Source of the DNA: Thalassospira lohafexi
Lineage (GTDB): Bacteria > Pseudomonadota > Alphaproteobacteria > Rhodospirillales > Thalassospiraceae
NCBI RefSeq assembly: GCF_002844275.1
Contig: NZ_NXGX01000004.1
Span: 62,001 to 126,000, forward strand
DNA length: 64,000 nt
Direction: 5' to 3'
Part shown: in pieces, positions 8,885 through 17,696 of the stretch
Numbering within the stretch: the first letter of the stretch is position 1
Layout: the number at the start of each line of letters is the position of its first letter
The notes under the pieces: generated by a model
The model's database searches: none
Told to the model about the DNA's origin: nothing
The model's input: only the letters and a program-made list of their open reading frames with translations
Program-made: the position numbers and the translations under genes

Positions 8885-9460
8885 ATGAGCAAGCAGGCAA
8901 TGTTGATGGGGCTTTTTTTCGCGATCTCTGCTGGGCTGGGCGGTCTTGCGTATGCCGACGAAAGTCCAAATGCAGATGTTGAGACGCCTCTGAATGATGG
9001 GAACACGGTCGATCCGGTATCCGCCAATCAGCTTTATTCCGAAATGCGCATTCAGGGTGGTCAATATGCGCAAAACTACCGTCATCAGATGCTGACCGGT
9101 GACTTTACCTGTGATGATGTGGTTGATCGGGTTGCGGGTTGGGTTGATCTGGACAGTCCTGATGGACCGCGATTTGCAATGCTGTTTGTCACTAATCATG
9201 GTGGCAAGGACCAAAGTGAAGTCCGCTATCTTCCGTTTGAAAGCTCCGAACAGGTTGCGCTGTGCATTCATGATGAAACCGCCCCGCCGGTCATGAGCTG
9301 GCAGGAAAACAGCACCGAGTTCATGGCCGAGGTGATCGGCGATGACAGGCTGTGCAACTTTGCGATCCGGGTCGATGATTTCATGTGCGATGCGCCGCAG
9401 TTCTTCTATTCGCAAGAACCAGCAGGCAATGGCGATCACTGGCTGTTTTTCCGCAATTGA
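8885..9460 (+). CDS. Secreted protein of unknown function
   Basis: About 191 residues. MSKQAMLMGLFFAISAGL and the following AYADE make a clear signal peptide cleaved near residue 23, so the protein should be periplasmic. The mature part is acidic and has four Cys (TCDD, LCIHD, LCNFA, MCDAP) that could form two disulfides. It has no motif I recognise. The start was chosen for the signal peptide and the GGA upstream of it; an in-frame extension to 8750 adds a poor N-terminus. It is a single gene between pmbA (divergent) and ccdAB. Confidence 0.6.
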   Translation: MSKQAMLMGLFFAISAGLGGLAYADESPNADVETPLNDGNTVDPVSANQLYSEMRIQGGQYAQNYRHQMLTGDFTCDDVVDRVAGWVDLDSPDGPRFAMLFVTNHGGKDQSEVRYLPFESSEQVALCIHDETAPPVMSWQENSTEFMAEVIGDDRLCNFAIRVDDFMCDAPQFFYSQEPAGNGDHWLFFRN

Positions 9461-9485
9461 GTTAATGTCGGTTTGTTGGTAAAAT

Positions 9486-9506
9486 ATGCGCATAAATTTT
9501 GCGCAT
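9486..9506. promoter_or_regulatory. Candidate CcdA operator
   Basis: The inverted repeat ATGCGCA-taaattt-TGCGCAT, whose left half is itself nested in the palindrome TATGCGCATA (9485-9494), ends 15 bases before the ccdA start. CcdA-type antitoxins repress their own operon by binding such repeats. The assignment is by position only. Confidence 0.5.
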
Positions 9507-9521
9507 GAAGGGTAGGTCGAA

Positions 9522-9764
9522 ATGACGGGCACCGCTGCCAAACCACACCGAAAACCTACCAATATCAGTCTAGATGTTGATCTTTTGAACGAAGCAAAGG
9601 CGCTGGGGATCAATATTTCCCGCACTGCTGAATTGGGTTTGCGCGAAGCTGTCGCCAAGCAGCGTGCTGTCCTTTGGAAGCAGGAAAACAAGGCGGCGAT
9701 CGATGCCAGTAACAGCTATGTTGATCGACAGGGTATCCCGTTGGCATCCCATCGAAAATTCTGA
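9522..9764 (+). CDS. ccdA: CcdA family antitoxin
   Basis: An 80-residue protein. The N-terminal half (TNISLDVDLLNEAKALGINIS) fits the ribbon-helix-helix DNA-binding region of CcdA. The C-terminal half (WKQENKAAIDASNSYVDRQG followed by IPL) matches the toxin-binding tail, including the usual W..EN..AI...N.yve..G.pL pattern. It should neutralise CcdB and repress the operon. Its stop codon shares one base with the ccdB start (TGATG), so the two are translationally coupled. An AAGGGTAGG ribosome site precedes the ATG. Confidence 0.9.
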   Translation: MTGTAAKPHRKPTNISLDVDLLNEAKALGINISRTAELGLREAVAKQRAVLWKQENKAAIDASNSYVDRQGIPLASHRKF

Positions 9765-10054
9765 TGGCAAAAGGTGATATTTTCCGGTTTGAAACCGGGT
9801 ATGTCGTTGATGCACAGTCGGATCTGCTATCGGACCTGCGCACCCGCGTCGTGGTTCCCCTAAAACCGGTTTCCCAATTCCCAAAACCTGCCGACAGGCT
9901 TAATCCGGTGATTAAAATTGGTGGGGATGATTGGGTGCTGTTGCCGCAGTTTATAGCGACGCTCAGCACATCTGAATTGGGGGAGAAGGTCGGTGAATTT
10001 GAAGATGCCTTCAAACTCACCAACGCATTGGATATGGTTTTTCACGGGATTTAA
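9764..10054 (+). CDS. ccdB: CcdB family gyrase-poison toxin
   Basis: A 96-residue CcdB homologue (about 101 in the F plasmid toxin). It has VVDAQSDLLSDLRTRVVVPL in the N-terminal beta region, GGDDWVLLPQFIATLSTSEL in the middle and a C-terminal helix ending in FHGI. In F-plasmid CcdB the last three residues Trp-Gly-Ile contact GyrA and are needed for killing; here Trp is replaced by His while Gly-Ile are kept. Other chromosomal CcdB proteins also lack that Trp, so activity cannot be excluded. A short palindrome overlapping the stop (10045-10059) precedes the converging ubiD gene. Confidence 0.88.
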   Translation: MAKGDIFRFETGYVVDAQSDLLSDLRTRVVVPLKPVSQFPKPADRLNPVIKIGGDDWVLLPQFIATLSTSELGEKVGEFEDAFKLTNALDMVFHGI

Positions 10055-10073
10055 TCCCGCGATTGAACCGATC

Positions 10074-11612
10074 TTAGTCTTTCCAGATTTTCTTACCTGA
10101 ACCGGGCAGTCCGTATCGGTCCCATTTCTGATCGACACGGTCGATGATGTCATCGTCCATATAGATTTTTTCGCCCCATTCGCGGTTGGTTTCGCCGGGG
10201 AACTTGTTGGTGGCATCAAGGCCAAGCTTGCCGCCAAGACCACTAACCGGGGAGGCGAAATCAAGATAATCAATCGGGGTGTCGGTCACCGTGGTGATAT
10301 CGCGCACCGGGTCCATACGGGTCGATATCGCCCACATGACGTCTTTCCAGTCACGCACATCAATGTCGTCATCCACGACAATGACGAATTTGGTGTACAT
10401 GAATTGACGCAGGAACGACCAAACGCCCATCATCACGCGCTTTGCATGACCGGCATAGGCCTTCTTCATCGACACCACTGCAATCCGGTAGCTACATCCT
10501 TCGGGCGGCAGCCAGAAATCAACGATTTCGGTAAATTGCTGCTGCAGGATCGGCACAAACACATCATTCAATGCTTCGCCCAGAACCGAGGGTTCATCTG
10601 GCGGGCGACCGGTAAAGGTCGAGAGGTAAATCGGGTCTTTGCGCATGGTGATCGCGGTGATGTTAAACACCGGGAAATCATCGACCGAGTTATAATAGCC
10701 CGTGTGATCGCCATAAGGGCCTTCGGGCGCGTATTCATCCAGCGAGACATAGCCTTCCAGCACAATCTCGGCGGTGGCGGGTACTTTAAGCGGGACGGTT
10801 TTGCAGTCCACAAGTTCGACCTTGGCACCACGCAGAAGCCCGGCAAACTGATATTCCGAAAGAGTATCGGGCACAGGCGTTACGGCGGCCAGAATGGTGC
10901 CAGGATCGGCACCGAGAACGATTGCCGCTGGCAGCGGATCGGGCTTTTCCTTTTTCCAGCGCGCGTGATGTTGCGCACCACCACGATGTTTGAGCCAGCG
11001 CATGATGGTTTTGTTCTTGCCCAGCACCTGCATGCGATAGATGCCAAGATTAAACACATCGCGTTTGTCGCCGCCATTTTTGCCGGCCGACGGTCCTTGG
11101 GTCACGACCAGCGGCCATGTAATCAGCGGAGCCGGTTCGCCTGGCCAGCACGACTGAATGGGGATTTTTGACAGGTCAACATCATCGCCCGTCATGACGA
11201 TTTCCTGGCACGGGGCCTTGGAAACCGTTTTGGGTTTCATCGCCATCACGGTCTTGGCCAACGGCAGCATCGAAAAGGCTTCCTTGAGGCTGCCGGGCGG
11301 TTCGGGCTGTTTGAGGAAGGCCAGCGTTTCGCCGACTTCGCGCAGTTCTTCGGGCTTTCTGTTCATGCCCTCTGCCACGCGGTCTACCGTGCCAAACAGA
11401 TTGACCAGAACCGGCATGTCATATTTTTTGCCGTCATCCCCGACAACATTTTCAAACAACACCGCCGGGCCGCCTTCGGCCAGAAGACGCGTCTGGATTT
11501 CTGTCATTTCAAGGTTGGGGGAAACCGGTTCAGTGACACGAACAAGACGGCCGGTTTTTTCCAGCGCATCCATGAAGTCACGAAGGGATTGATAGGGCAT
11601 GGCACCTGTCAT
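10074..11612 (-). CDS. ubiD: 4-hydroxy-3-polyprenylbenzoate decarboxylase
   Basis: A 512-residue UbiD protein, a prenylated-FMN decarboxylase of ubiquinone synthesis that removes the carboxylate from polyprenyl-4-hydroxybenzoate. Visible family segments are [20 protein letters not shown], the metal/cofactor region [20 protein letters not shown] with KHRGGAQHH after it, [12 protein letters not shown], and the C-terminal [11 protein letters not shown]. Length is in the usual range (about 490-520). Two starts are close: ATG 11612 and ATG 11600 (AGGTG just upstream); the latter gives MPYQSLRDF. The flavin prenyltransferase gene ubiX is not in the window, while ubiA is 6 kb away, so ubiquinone genes are scattered. 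Confidence 0.93.
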   Translation of the reverse strand: MTGAMPYQSLRDFMDALEKTGRLVRVTEPVSPNLEMTEIQTRLLAEGGPAVLFENVVGDDGKKYDMPVLVNLFGTVDRVAEGMNRKPEELREVGETLAFLKQPEPPGSLKEAFSMLPLAKTVMAMKPKTVSKAPCQEIVMTGDDVDLSKIPIQSCWPGEPAPLITWPLVVTQGPSAGKNGGDKRDVFNLGIYRMQVLGKNKTIMRWLKHRGGAQHHARWKKEKPDPLPAAIVLGADPGTILAAVTPVPDTLSEYQFAGLLRGAKVELVDCKTVPLKVPATAEIVLEGYVSLDEYAPEGPYGDHTGYYNSVDDFPVFNITAITMRKDPIYLSTFTGRPPDEPSVLGEALNDVFVPILQQQFTEIVDFWLPPEGCSYRIAVVSMKKAYAGHAKRVMMGVWSFLRQFMYTKFVIVVDDDIDVRDWKDVMWAISTRMDPVRDITTVTDTPIDYLDFASPVSGLGGKLGLDATNKFPGETNREWGEKIYMDDDIIDRVDQKWDRYGLPGSGKKIWKD

Positions 11613-11864
11613 CTGCTGAGCACTAAAATCTGATTGTCTTCATACGCTTTGCTGCGTCTGGGGACAACCATGCTTGTTGGCAAAGAAGCGTTTGTAACTT
11701 TGTAACGGCGTCCCCAAATACAGTCGGGATGCTGCGTTGCAAGGTTATACGAAACTTTGCGGTTTTGGTTGACGTATCATTTCGGTATACAAGGGCAAGG
11801 AATTGAGTCGCGTGACCCACAGCGCGCGGCATGGCAAATCACCAAAAGCATGAAGGACGCACAG

Positions 11865-12221
11865 ATGGCCAAATATTGGGTTATCGGGGGCACCTATCAG
11901 GATACCGGTTTTGATAAGCCGATTGGCGAAGAAACCAAAGTTGGTCCGTTTGGCAGCTTCGAAGACGCGGAAAAACAGTGGTCTAAAATGGCCTGGCAGT
12001 CGGTCGATGACGCAAACTCGCGGTATCGCATCGAACGTTTTGACGAATACTGGGTTGTCGGTGGTGAATATGAAACCACCGAATTTGAAACCCCGGTCGG
12101 TGGCGAAGAAGAACGCCATGGTCCGTATAAAACTTTTGAAGATGCCGAAAAGGCATGGTCAAAGCTGGCGTGGCAACATGTCGATAACTGCAATTGCCGT
12201 TATCGCGTTGTCGAAGACTAA
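11865..12221 (+). CDS. DUF4170 family protein, tandem duplication
   Basis: 118 residues made of two copies of the same unit. Copy 1 starts YWVIGGTYQDTGFDKPIGEE and copy 2 starts YWVVGGEYETTEFETPVGGE. Both continue with a GP-F/Y-x-S/T-FEDAEK-WSK-AWQ-VD core and end NSRYRI or NCRYRV. A single DUF4170-type unit is normally about 60-70 residues, so this is an internal duplication. The family has no known biochemical role; it looks like a small cytosolic alpha/beta protein. The ATG at 11865 follows AAGGA by seven bases. The next gene starts 17 bases after it and may be cotranscribed. Confidence 0.7.
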   Translation: MAKYWVIGGTYQDTGFDKPIGEETKVGPFGSFEDAEKQWSKMAWQSVDDANSRYRIERFDEYWVVGGEYETTEFETPVGGEEERHGPYKTFEDAEKAWSKLAWQHVDNCNCRYRVVED

Positions 12222-12238
12222 GCCGGACAGACTTTTGC

Positions 12239-13027
12239 ATGTTTTCGATTTCTGATGCGCATAAAATCACGGATCCCGTGTTGCGTGAACAGATCGAACA
12301 GCATCCACGCGCGCAGGAAATCCTGCGCGCGTTTTTGTATCCCTATGACGCGCCAGATTATGATTTCCTGTTTGCGGATGGCACAATCAGGAAGATGGTT
12401 GCAGGTGATATAGACCGCTCGACGGCTGGACGGACCCCGGTTCTGGCCGTTGGGTCCAACCGTGCGCCAGTTCAATTGGCCCGCAAATTCGCACCACCCC
12501 ATCATCATGAAGAACCTGTTCCGGTGACGTTTGGTTGGATGGCCAACCACGATATTGTCTATTCGGCGCATATGGCTGGTTATGGCGCACTTCCGGCAAC
12601 TTTGGCATCCTCGCCGGGGACGACAGTCAGGGTGGCGGTTACATGGCTAACACCCACGCAGCTTAGTCATATGCACAGCACGGAATCAGTGCCCGATCAT
12701 TACCAATACTGTCAGCTCGACGGCATAAACATCACACTTGATTGCGGGCTGAAGACAGGCCGGGTTGGCAGTTACCAGTCTGTTGCCGGACACGTATTTG
12801 ATCACGGCGATACCTTTGCACTTGTCGATATTCCCGTGCGAAATCGACGTTTTGCCGCGCGCAGCCAATGGGAAATGTTCTGCCAGATCGTAAAACGCGC
12901 CGGGTATGCACCGCATCCAACATTCGTTTTACAGTTGATTGACGATGCAGAATTGCGACGAAAACTGGTGGGGCGCTATTTAAAAACGGACAATCCGACA
13001 CCACGTAGAACTAGTGTTCCGAAATAG
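12239..13027 (+). CDS. Unknown protein, possible gamma-glutamylcyclotransferase-like fold
   Basis: 262 residues, no signal peptide or membrane helix. The segment VLAVGSNRAPVQLARKF resembles the G-S-N loop that binds the substrate in gamma-glutamylcyclotransferases. A later stretch, GALPATLASSPGTTVRVAVT, then WLTPTQLSHMHSTES, resembles the second half of that fold, including an acidic residue near the catalytic position. The resemblance is by eye and weak, and the protein is longer than most members. It follows the DUF4170 gene closely. The start was chosen for spacing; the ribosome site is poor. Treat it as a conserved hypothetical. Confidence 0.45.
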   Translation: MFSISDAHKITDPVLREQIEQHPRAQEILRAFLYPYDAPDYDFLFADGTIRKMVAGDIDRSTAGRTPVLAVGSNRAPVQLARKFAPPHHHEEPVPVTFGWMANHDIVYSAHMAGYGALPATLASSPGTTVRVAVTWLTPTQLSHMHSTESVPDHYQYCQLDGINITLDCGLKTGRVGSYQSVAGHVFDHGDTFALVDIPVRNRRFAARSQWEMFCQIVKRAGYAPHPTFVLQLIDDAELRRKLVGRYLKTDNPTPRRTSVPK

Positions 13028-13304
13028 CGTTTCATTTTGATCAGTTTCTGTGAACATCTATTATGCAACTAAAGATTGCGTTGCTGGATTTTGACGGCAA
13101 TAGATAAATTCCTGGCAACATAACGCTGGTACACAAACAGATTAACCGACTGATAAGGTGGAACGATCTGGGATGATTGGGTAAAGTGTGCCTAACATCC
13201 GAACAAACGATGCTTCTGGGGGGAAGTACTGGGGATGCCGTTTCCTGCAACTGGAAATGCGCGTATCAAGGCTAAGGTGGGCCTTGTTGATATAGAGGGA
13301 GAAG

Positions 13305-15005
13305 ATGATGTTTGGTGCACGAAACGATGATGGGCACATCATCGACGCGATCAAGCTGTCGCAGGGCACAATCGAGTTCACGATGGATGGCAAGATCCTC
13401 ACCGCGAACAAAAACTTTCTGTCACTGCTTGGATATGAGCTTGAAGAGGTTAAAGGCAAACATCACAGCATGTTTGTTGATCCGGAATATGCAAAAAGCC
13501 CCGAATACAGAGAATTCTGGGAAAGACTTGCCGCCGGGGAGTTTTTCACAGCTGAGTTCCATCGTTTTGGCAAAGGTGGCAAGGATGTGTGGATTCAGGC
13601 GACCTATTGCCCGGTTCTCAACAAACATGGCAAGCCCTACAAAGTTTTCAAAGTCGCCAGCGATGTAACTGATCAGAAACGCCAAAAGGCCGACTATGCT
13701 GGCCAGATTGAGGCGATCGGAAAGTCACAAGCTGTCATTGAATTTGACATGGACGGAAAGATCCTGACGGCCAATCAGAATTTCCTTGATGTAATGGGCT
13801 ATACGCTTGCGGAAGTGCAGGGCAAGCATCACCAGATTTTTGTCGATCCGGCGTACGCAAAAAGTCCGGAATACAAGAAATTCTGGGAAACGCTTCGGTC
13901 TGGAAAATACATGTCCGCCGAGTATCAGCGATTTGGCAAGGGCGGCAAGGAAGTCTGGATTCAAGCCAGTTATAATCCGATCCTTGATATGAATGGTCGA
14001 CCGTTCAAAGTCGTCAAATACGCAACTGACGTTACGGTCGAAAAGCTGCGTGCGGCGGATTATGAAGGCCAGATAGATGCCATTGGAAAGTCCCAAGCCG
14101 TAATTTCGTTCGAGTTGGACGGGACGATTATTGATGCCAATGACAATTTCCTGAACGCAATGGGATACACGCTGGCTGAGTTGAAAGGCCGAAATCACAG
14201 CATGTGCGTTGATCCCGAATATGTCAAAACTGATGCATATAAAGCTTTCTGGGCGGCGCTAAGACGGGGCGAGTATCAGTCTGGTGAGTTCAAACGCATG
14301 GGCAAGGGCGGCAAGGAAGTCTGGATCAGCGCCAGCTACAACCCGGTTTTTGACATGAACGGGCGACCGTTCAAAGTTGTTAAATATGCCTCCGATGTTA
14401 CCAAGCAGGTCATGACCCGCACAACCGCGGAAGAACTCGCCGAAGGATCAAGTGCCAGTGCCGAGGCGGTTGCCAGTGCATCCGAGGAAATGCTGGCGGC
14501 CATCCAGGAAATCAGTGAAAGCATGCACCGGTCCCAGATCGCGGTGAATGATATCGTTGCCAAATCTGAAATGGCCGATGGCATTCGCACGGAACTTGAA
14601 AGCACGTCGGAGTCAATGTCCGGGGTGGTCCAGATCATTCGCGATCTGGCCGAGCAGGTAAACCTTTTGGCGCTTAACGCCACGATTGAGGCCGCACGCG
14701 CAGGCGATGCGGGCAAGGGCTTTGCCGTTGTCGCAGGCGAGGTCAAAAATCTTGCGACCCAAACAGCCAAGGCAACCGACCAGATTGAGGTGCAAATCAA
14801 CTCGATGCTGAGCATTACCAAGCGGGTGGTTGATTCAACACGGGAAATTTCGGAATCGGCTGGATCGGTAAGTGATTATGTCAACACGGTTGCGTCTGCT
14901 GTCGAAGAACAGACAAGTGTTACCCACGACATTTCCAAAAACATTCAGTTCGTGTTTAACGGCATTAACGAGCTCAACAGCTGTGTGAAGAGCATTGCGA
15001 GCTAA
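13305..15005 (+). CDS. Soluble methyl-accepting protein with three tandem PAS domains
   Basis: 566 residues without a transmembrane segment, so a cytoplasmic chemoreceptor. Three PAS domains repeat with an exact 122-residue period: IDAIKLSQ at 13, IEAIGKSQ at 135 and IDAIGKSQ at 257, each with GKILTANxNFL-like cores, a GKHH-type loop and a K-V-V-K-Y-A/S-TDV-like exit strand. The signalling domain follows with tip LAEQVNLLALNATIEAARAG and a short adaptation region. Repeats 2 and 3 are nearly alike, so the array probably grew by recent duplication. Such PAS receptors often sense redox or heme/flavin ligands; no Cys/His pattern pins this one. GAGGGAG precedes the start. Confidence 0.92.
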   Translation: MMFGARNDDGHIIDAIKLSQGTIEFTMDGKILTANKNFLSLLGYELEEVKGKHHSMFVDPEYAKSPEYREFWERLAAGEFFTAEFHRFGKGGKDVWIQATYCPVLNKHGKPYKVFKVASDVTDQKRQKADYAGQIEAIGKSQAVIEFDMDGKILTANQNFLDVMGYTLAEVQGKHHQIFVDPAYAKSPEYKKFWETLRSGKYMSAEYQRFGKGGKEVWIQASYNPILDMNGRPFKVVKYATDVTVEKLRAADYEGQIDAIGKSQAVISFELDGTIIDANDNFLNAMGYTLAELKGRNHSMCVDPEYVKTDAYKAFWAALRRGEYQSGEFKRMGKGGKEVWISASYNPVFDMNGRPFKVVKYASDVTKQVMTRTTAEELAEGSSASAEAVASASEEMLAAIQEISESMHRSQIAVNDIVAKSEMADGIRTELESTSESMSGVVQIIRDLAEQVNLLALNATIEAARAGDAGKGFAVVAGEVKNLATQTAKATDQIEVQINSMLSITKRVVDSTREISESAGSVSDYVNTVASAVEEQTSVTHDISKNIQFVFNGINELNSCVKSIAS

Positions 15006-15017
15006 CGCGATCAGCGA

Positions 15018-15734
15018 TTAAACAGAATTTCCCCGATCTGGCAGTAACTGCCAGATTCGGGTGAATTTTGTATCGGTGTCCTCGACGGCGACATCGACTG
15101 GGACCTCATAGGTTTCCAGCTCGTCAATGTTATGGGTCGGGGCATAAGTCCGCCCCGGATCGGCCAGAATAACCCGCGTGCCAAGGCGGGCTTCCGCCAT
15201 CAGCCATTGCAGAACGGCATTTGCCATGTCCTGCTGATAACAAACGTCGCCGGCAAAAATCACATCCCAGCGTTTTTCCGGCGCACTGGTGCCGACAAGG
15301 TTATCGGTCGTGGTCGGGAAGGCAACGCCGTTGTGCTTGGCATTCAGACGCGTTGCAGTGATGGCCACAGGATCAATGTCATTGGCCAAAATTTCGCCTG
15401 CCTCGGCCATGACGCATGCAATGGCCTGCATGCCACCACCACAGGCAAAATCAAGAACCCGCTTACCGCTGACCATTTCGGGATGATCAAGGATGTAGCG
15501 CGTGATGGCCTGCCCACCCGGCCATGCAAAGGCCCAATAGGGGGGCGGGATATCAAGCACGCCCAGCATATCCTCGGTCGCCTGCCAAAGCGGGGTGATG
15601 TGGGTCGCCAGATGCATCTCGATTTCCGGTGCAAGCGGTACGCGCGCAGGCACGGTAAAGGTTTCGATCAGATCGGCAAATTGCGGATCGTCGACGTCGG
15701 GTACCAAGGCATCGGCAAAGACGTTTTCGCTCAT
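15018..15734 (-). CDS. Class I SAM methyltransferase, METTL20/ETFB-lysine type
   Basis: 238 residues. Motif I is VLDFACGGGMQAIACVMAEA, the acidic loop is LANDIDPVAI and the later strand is WDVIFAGDVCYQ. The N-terminal WQATEDMLGVLDIPPPYWAF and the overall plan match the small METTL20/Nnt1-like group. Bacterial members methylate lysines of electron-transfer flavoprotein beta, but METTL20 proteins usually carry D-x-F-Y-E where this one has GDVCYQ. Substrate is therefore open. It converges on the PAS chemoreceptor, 12 bases away, and a long hairpin lies inside its last codons. Confidence 0.7.
   Translation of the reverse strand: MSENVFADALVPDVDDPQFADLIETFTVPARVPLAPEIEMHLATHITPLWQATEDMLGVLDIPPPYWAFAWPGGQAITRYILDHPEMVSGKRVLDFACGGGMQAIACVMAEAGEILANDIDPVAITATRLNAKHNGVAFPTTTDNLVGTSAPEKRWDVIFAGDVCYQQDMANAVLQWLMAEARLGTRVILADPGRTYAPTHNIDELETYEVPVDVAVEDTDTKFTRIWQLLPDRGNSV
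15032..15062. terminator. Hairpin overlapping the 3' end of the methyltransferase gene
   Basis: ATCTGGCAGT (15036-15045) and ACTGCCAGAT (15047-15056) are perfect arms around one base, extended by CCCGA and TCGGG with one bulge. Followed on the plus strand by TGAATTTTG, it could end the chemoreceptor transcript; the T-run is weak. Confidence 0.45.
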
Positions 15735-15818
15735 GGTTTGGGTGCTCTGGGCTTTGGTGCTTTGGCTATGATCATGTGCCGGGAGTATCGGCTTTGACCC
15801 TGTGGAGCAAGCGGTTCT

Positions 15819-17624
15819 TTACGCCGTGCTATCTGTTTCACCATTGCCCAGATATAAAATCACATCACGTGCCTTGGCCTTGGGGATGTCTGTGCCGATA
15901 AAAAGCTGATTGCCGCGCACGAGTGCCAATACCGGCGGTGCCTGTTCATGATGCCCCAGAAAATCGTCCCAGCCAAAACTGTCGGTCAGTCGGGTTTGTC
16001 GGATGCTGGCCCCATTGCGATAGGCATTGCGAATGTCATCAGTGGTCAGTGGATCGGAACAAAATGGCAGGCCACCCAGTGTTTGACTAGCACTGTGGCG
16101 ACTGCGATCTTCGGGCGCGCGATGAATGCCGGTCTGAAAGACCGACCGGCGCCCGAATTCCGGGGCAAAGTCGGTGCAGACAAGCGTGTTGTATGCATCG
16201 TTATCTGTGGTGGCGATCAGCTTGCCCAAGGCGGATGTATCAAGGTGATGCTCAAACACTTCGGACAGGACTTCACCGTAAAACGTGGTCAACCCGGCCT
16301 CGCGGGCCGTGCGCAGGCTGTGCCAGCGTGAATCGGTAATCACCACCGGGATGTCGAGTTCATCCAGACGGGTGGCGAGATCAATGGTCCAGCGGTGTGC
16401 ACCGACAATCAACACACCGGGCGGCCCATTGACCGCAAGATCAAGGTATCGCGCCATCGGGCGAATTGAAAAGCCGTGCAACACAACCGTGGAAAACACC
16501 ATGGCAAAGGCAAGCGGGATCAAAAGCGCGCCATCGGCATATCCCAGTTCAACAAGCTCGGTACCAAACAGGCCGCAGATGGCGACGGCGACAATCCCGC
16601 GCGGGGCAATCCAGCCCACCAGAATGCGTTCGCGCCAGTTTATTTTGGAAAAGGACAATGCGCCGATGATTGAGACAGGCCGAACAACAAACAGCATCGC
16701 TGCGACAAAAAGCCCATGCCCCCATGTGAGTTCTTCAACCATCGACCATTCCAATGTCGCGGTCAGAATGATGAAGACACTTGAAACCAGAATGACGGTC
16801 AGGGTTTCCTTAAACCGGCGGATTTCATCAATCGCCATCAAATGTGCATTGCCAATGACAAGTCCCAATACGGTGACCGCCAAAAGTCCGGTTTCTTCCT
16901 GAACAATATTGGCCCCGGCAAAGCAGGTCAGAAGGACACCCAGAACCAGCGGCGCCTTAAGGAATTCAGGTATCCAGCCCCGACGAAACACCTGCACGGT
17001 GCAAAGCCCGGCGACCAGACCAATTGCAATGGCAATCAGGATGTTAAAGGCCAGATGCCCAATCGCGGCACTCAGGCCGTTTCCCCGCTGGCTGGCGACA
17101 ATGATTTCATAGGCCAGAACGGCAAACAGCGCGCCAATCGGGTCATTAACAATGCCTTCCCATTTCAAAAGCGTACTGGGATGTTTGGCCATACGCGCGT
17201 GGCGCAATAGTGGCGCGATCACGGTTGGACCCGTGACAATCATGATCCCGCCAAACAGGGCGGCTACCGGCCATGACAAATCGGCCAGATAGTGGGCTGC
17301 AAACGCACCAAGAAGCCACGCCAAAAGCGGGGCGATGGTGGTGAGGCGCAAGATGCCGCTCACACTGTGGCGGAGTTCGCGAAAATCGAGTGCCAGACCG
17401 CCTTCAAACAGGATGACAGCCACCGCAACCGCAACAAGGGGCTGTAACAGCGCGCCAAAATCGGTCACCGGATCCAGCAACCCGGTCCCCGGACCAAGAA
17501 TCAGTCCGAGGGCCGAAAGCAACACGATGGCGGGCACGCCAGCACGCCACGCCATCCATTGGGCGCCAACCCCCGCAAGGATCAATCCGGCAATCATCAA
17601 GGCCAGCGGTGCAGTCATAAACAC
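15819..17624 (-). CDS. Cation:proton antiporter, NhaP-like with C-terminal TrkA-type domain
   Basis: 601 residues. About twelve hydrophobic segments occupy residues 1-400, with family motifs FEGGLALDFRELR, GTxIAP-like GPTVIAPLLRHARM, WEGIVNDPIGALFAVLAYE (the ND ion-binding pair) and WIAPRGIVAVAICGLF. From about residue 405 a Rossmann-like domain begins (GVLIVGAHRWTIDLATRLDE, then VVITDSRW and IATTDNDAYNTLVC), as in TrkA-N regulatory domains. It exchanges Na+ or K+ for protons at the inner membrane, and the C-domain likely senses NAD(H) or a nucleotide. A start at the third residue (MTAPLAL) is also possible. Confidence 0.88.
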   Translation of the reverse strand: MFMTAPLALMIAGLILAGVGAQWMAWRAGVPAIVLLSALGLILGPGTGLLDPVTDFGALLQPLVAVAVAVILFEGGLALDFRELRHSVSGILRLTTIAPLLAWLLGAFAAHYLADLSWPVAALFGGIMIVTGPTVIAPLLRHARMAKHPSTLLKWEGIVNDPIGALFAVLAYEIIVASQRGNGLSAAIGHLAFNILIAIAIGLVAGLCTVQVFRRGWIPEFLKAPLVLGVLLTCFAGANIVQEETGLLAVTVLGLVIGNAHLMAIDEIRRFKETLTVILVSSVFIILTATLEWSMVEELTWGHGLFVAAMLFVVRPVSIIGALSFSKINWRERILVGWIAPRGIVAVAICGLFGTELVELGYADGALLIPLAFAMVFSTVVLHGFSIRPMARYLDLAVNGPPGVLIVGAHRWTIDLATRLDELDIPVVITDSRWHSLRTAREAGLTTFYGEVLSEVFEHHLDTSALGKLIATTDNDAYNTLVCTDFAPEFGRRSVFQTGIHRAPEDRSRHSASQTLGGLPFCSDPLTTDDIRNAYRNGASIRQTRLTDSFGWDDFLGHHEQAPPVLALVRGNQLFIGTDIPKAKARDVILYLGNGETDSTA

Positions 17625-17696
17625 GCCCTTATAAACAAAATGATATCAGACAGATGGTGTGCTGATTTCAAAAACCCAGCCCCACCGCGTTGGATA

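Noticed and set aside
10045..10059. CGGGAT-tta-ATCCCG at the ccdB stop as a terminator
   Set aside because: The stem has only six pairs and there is no T-run; too weak to list.
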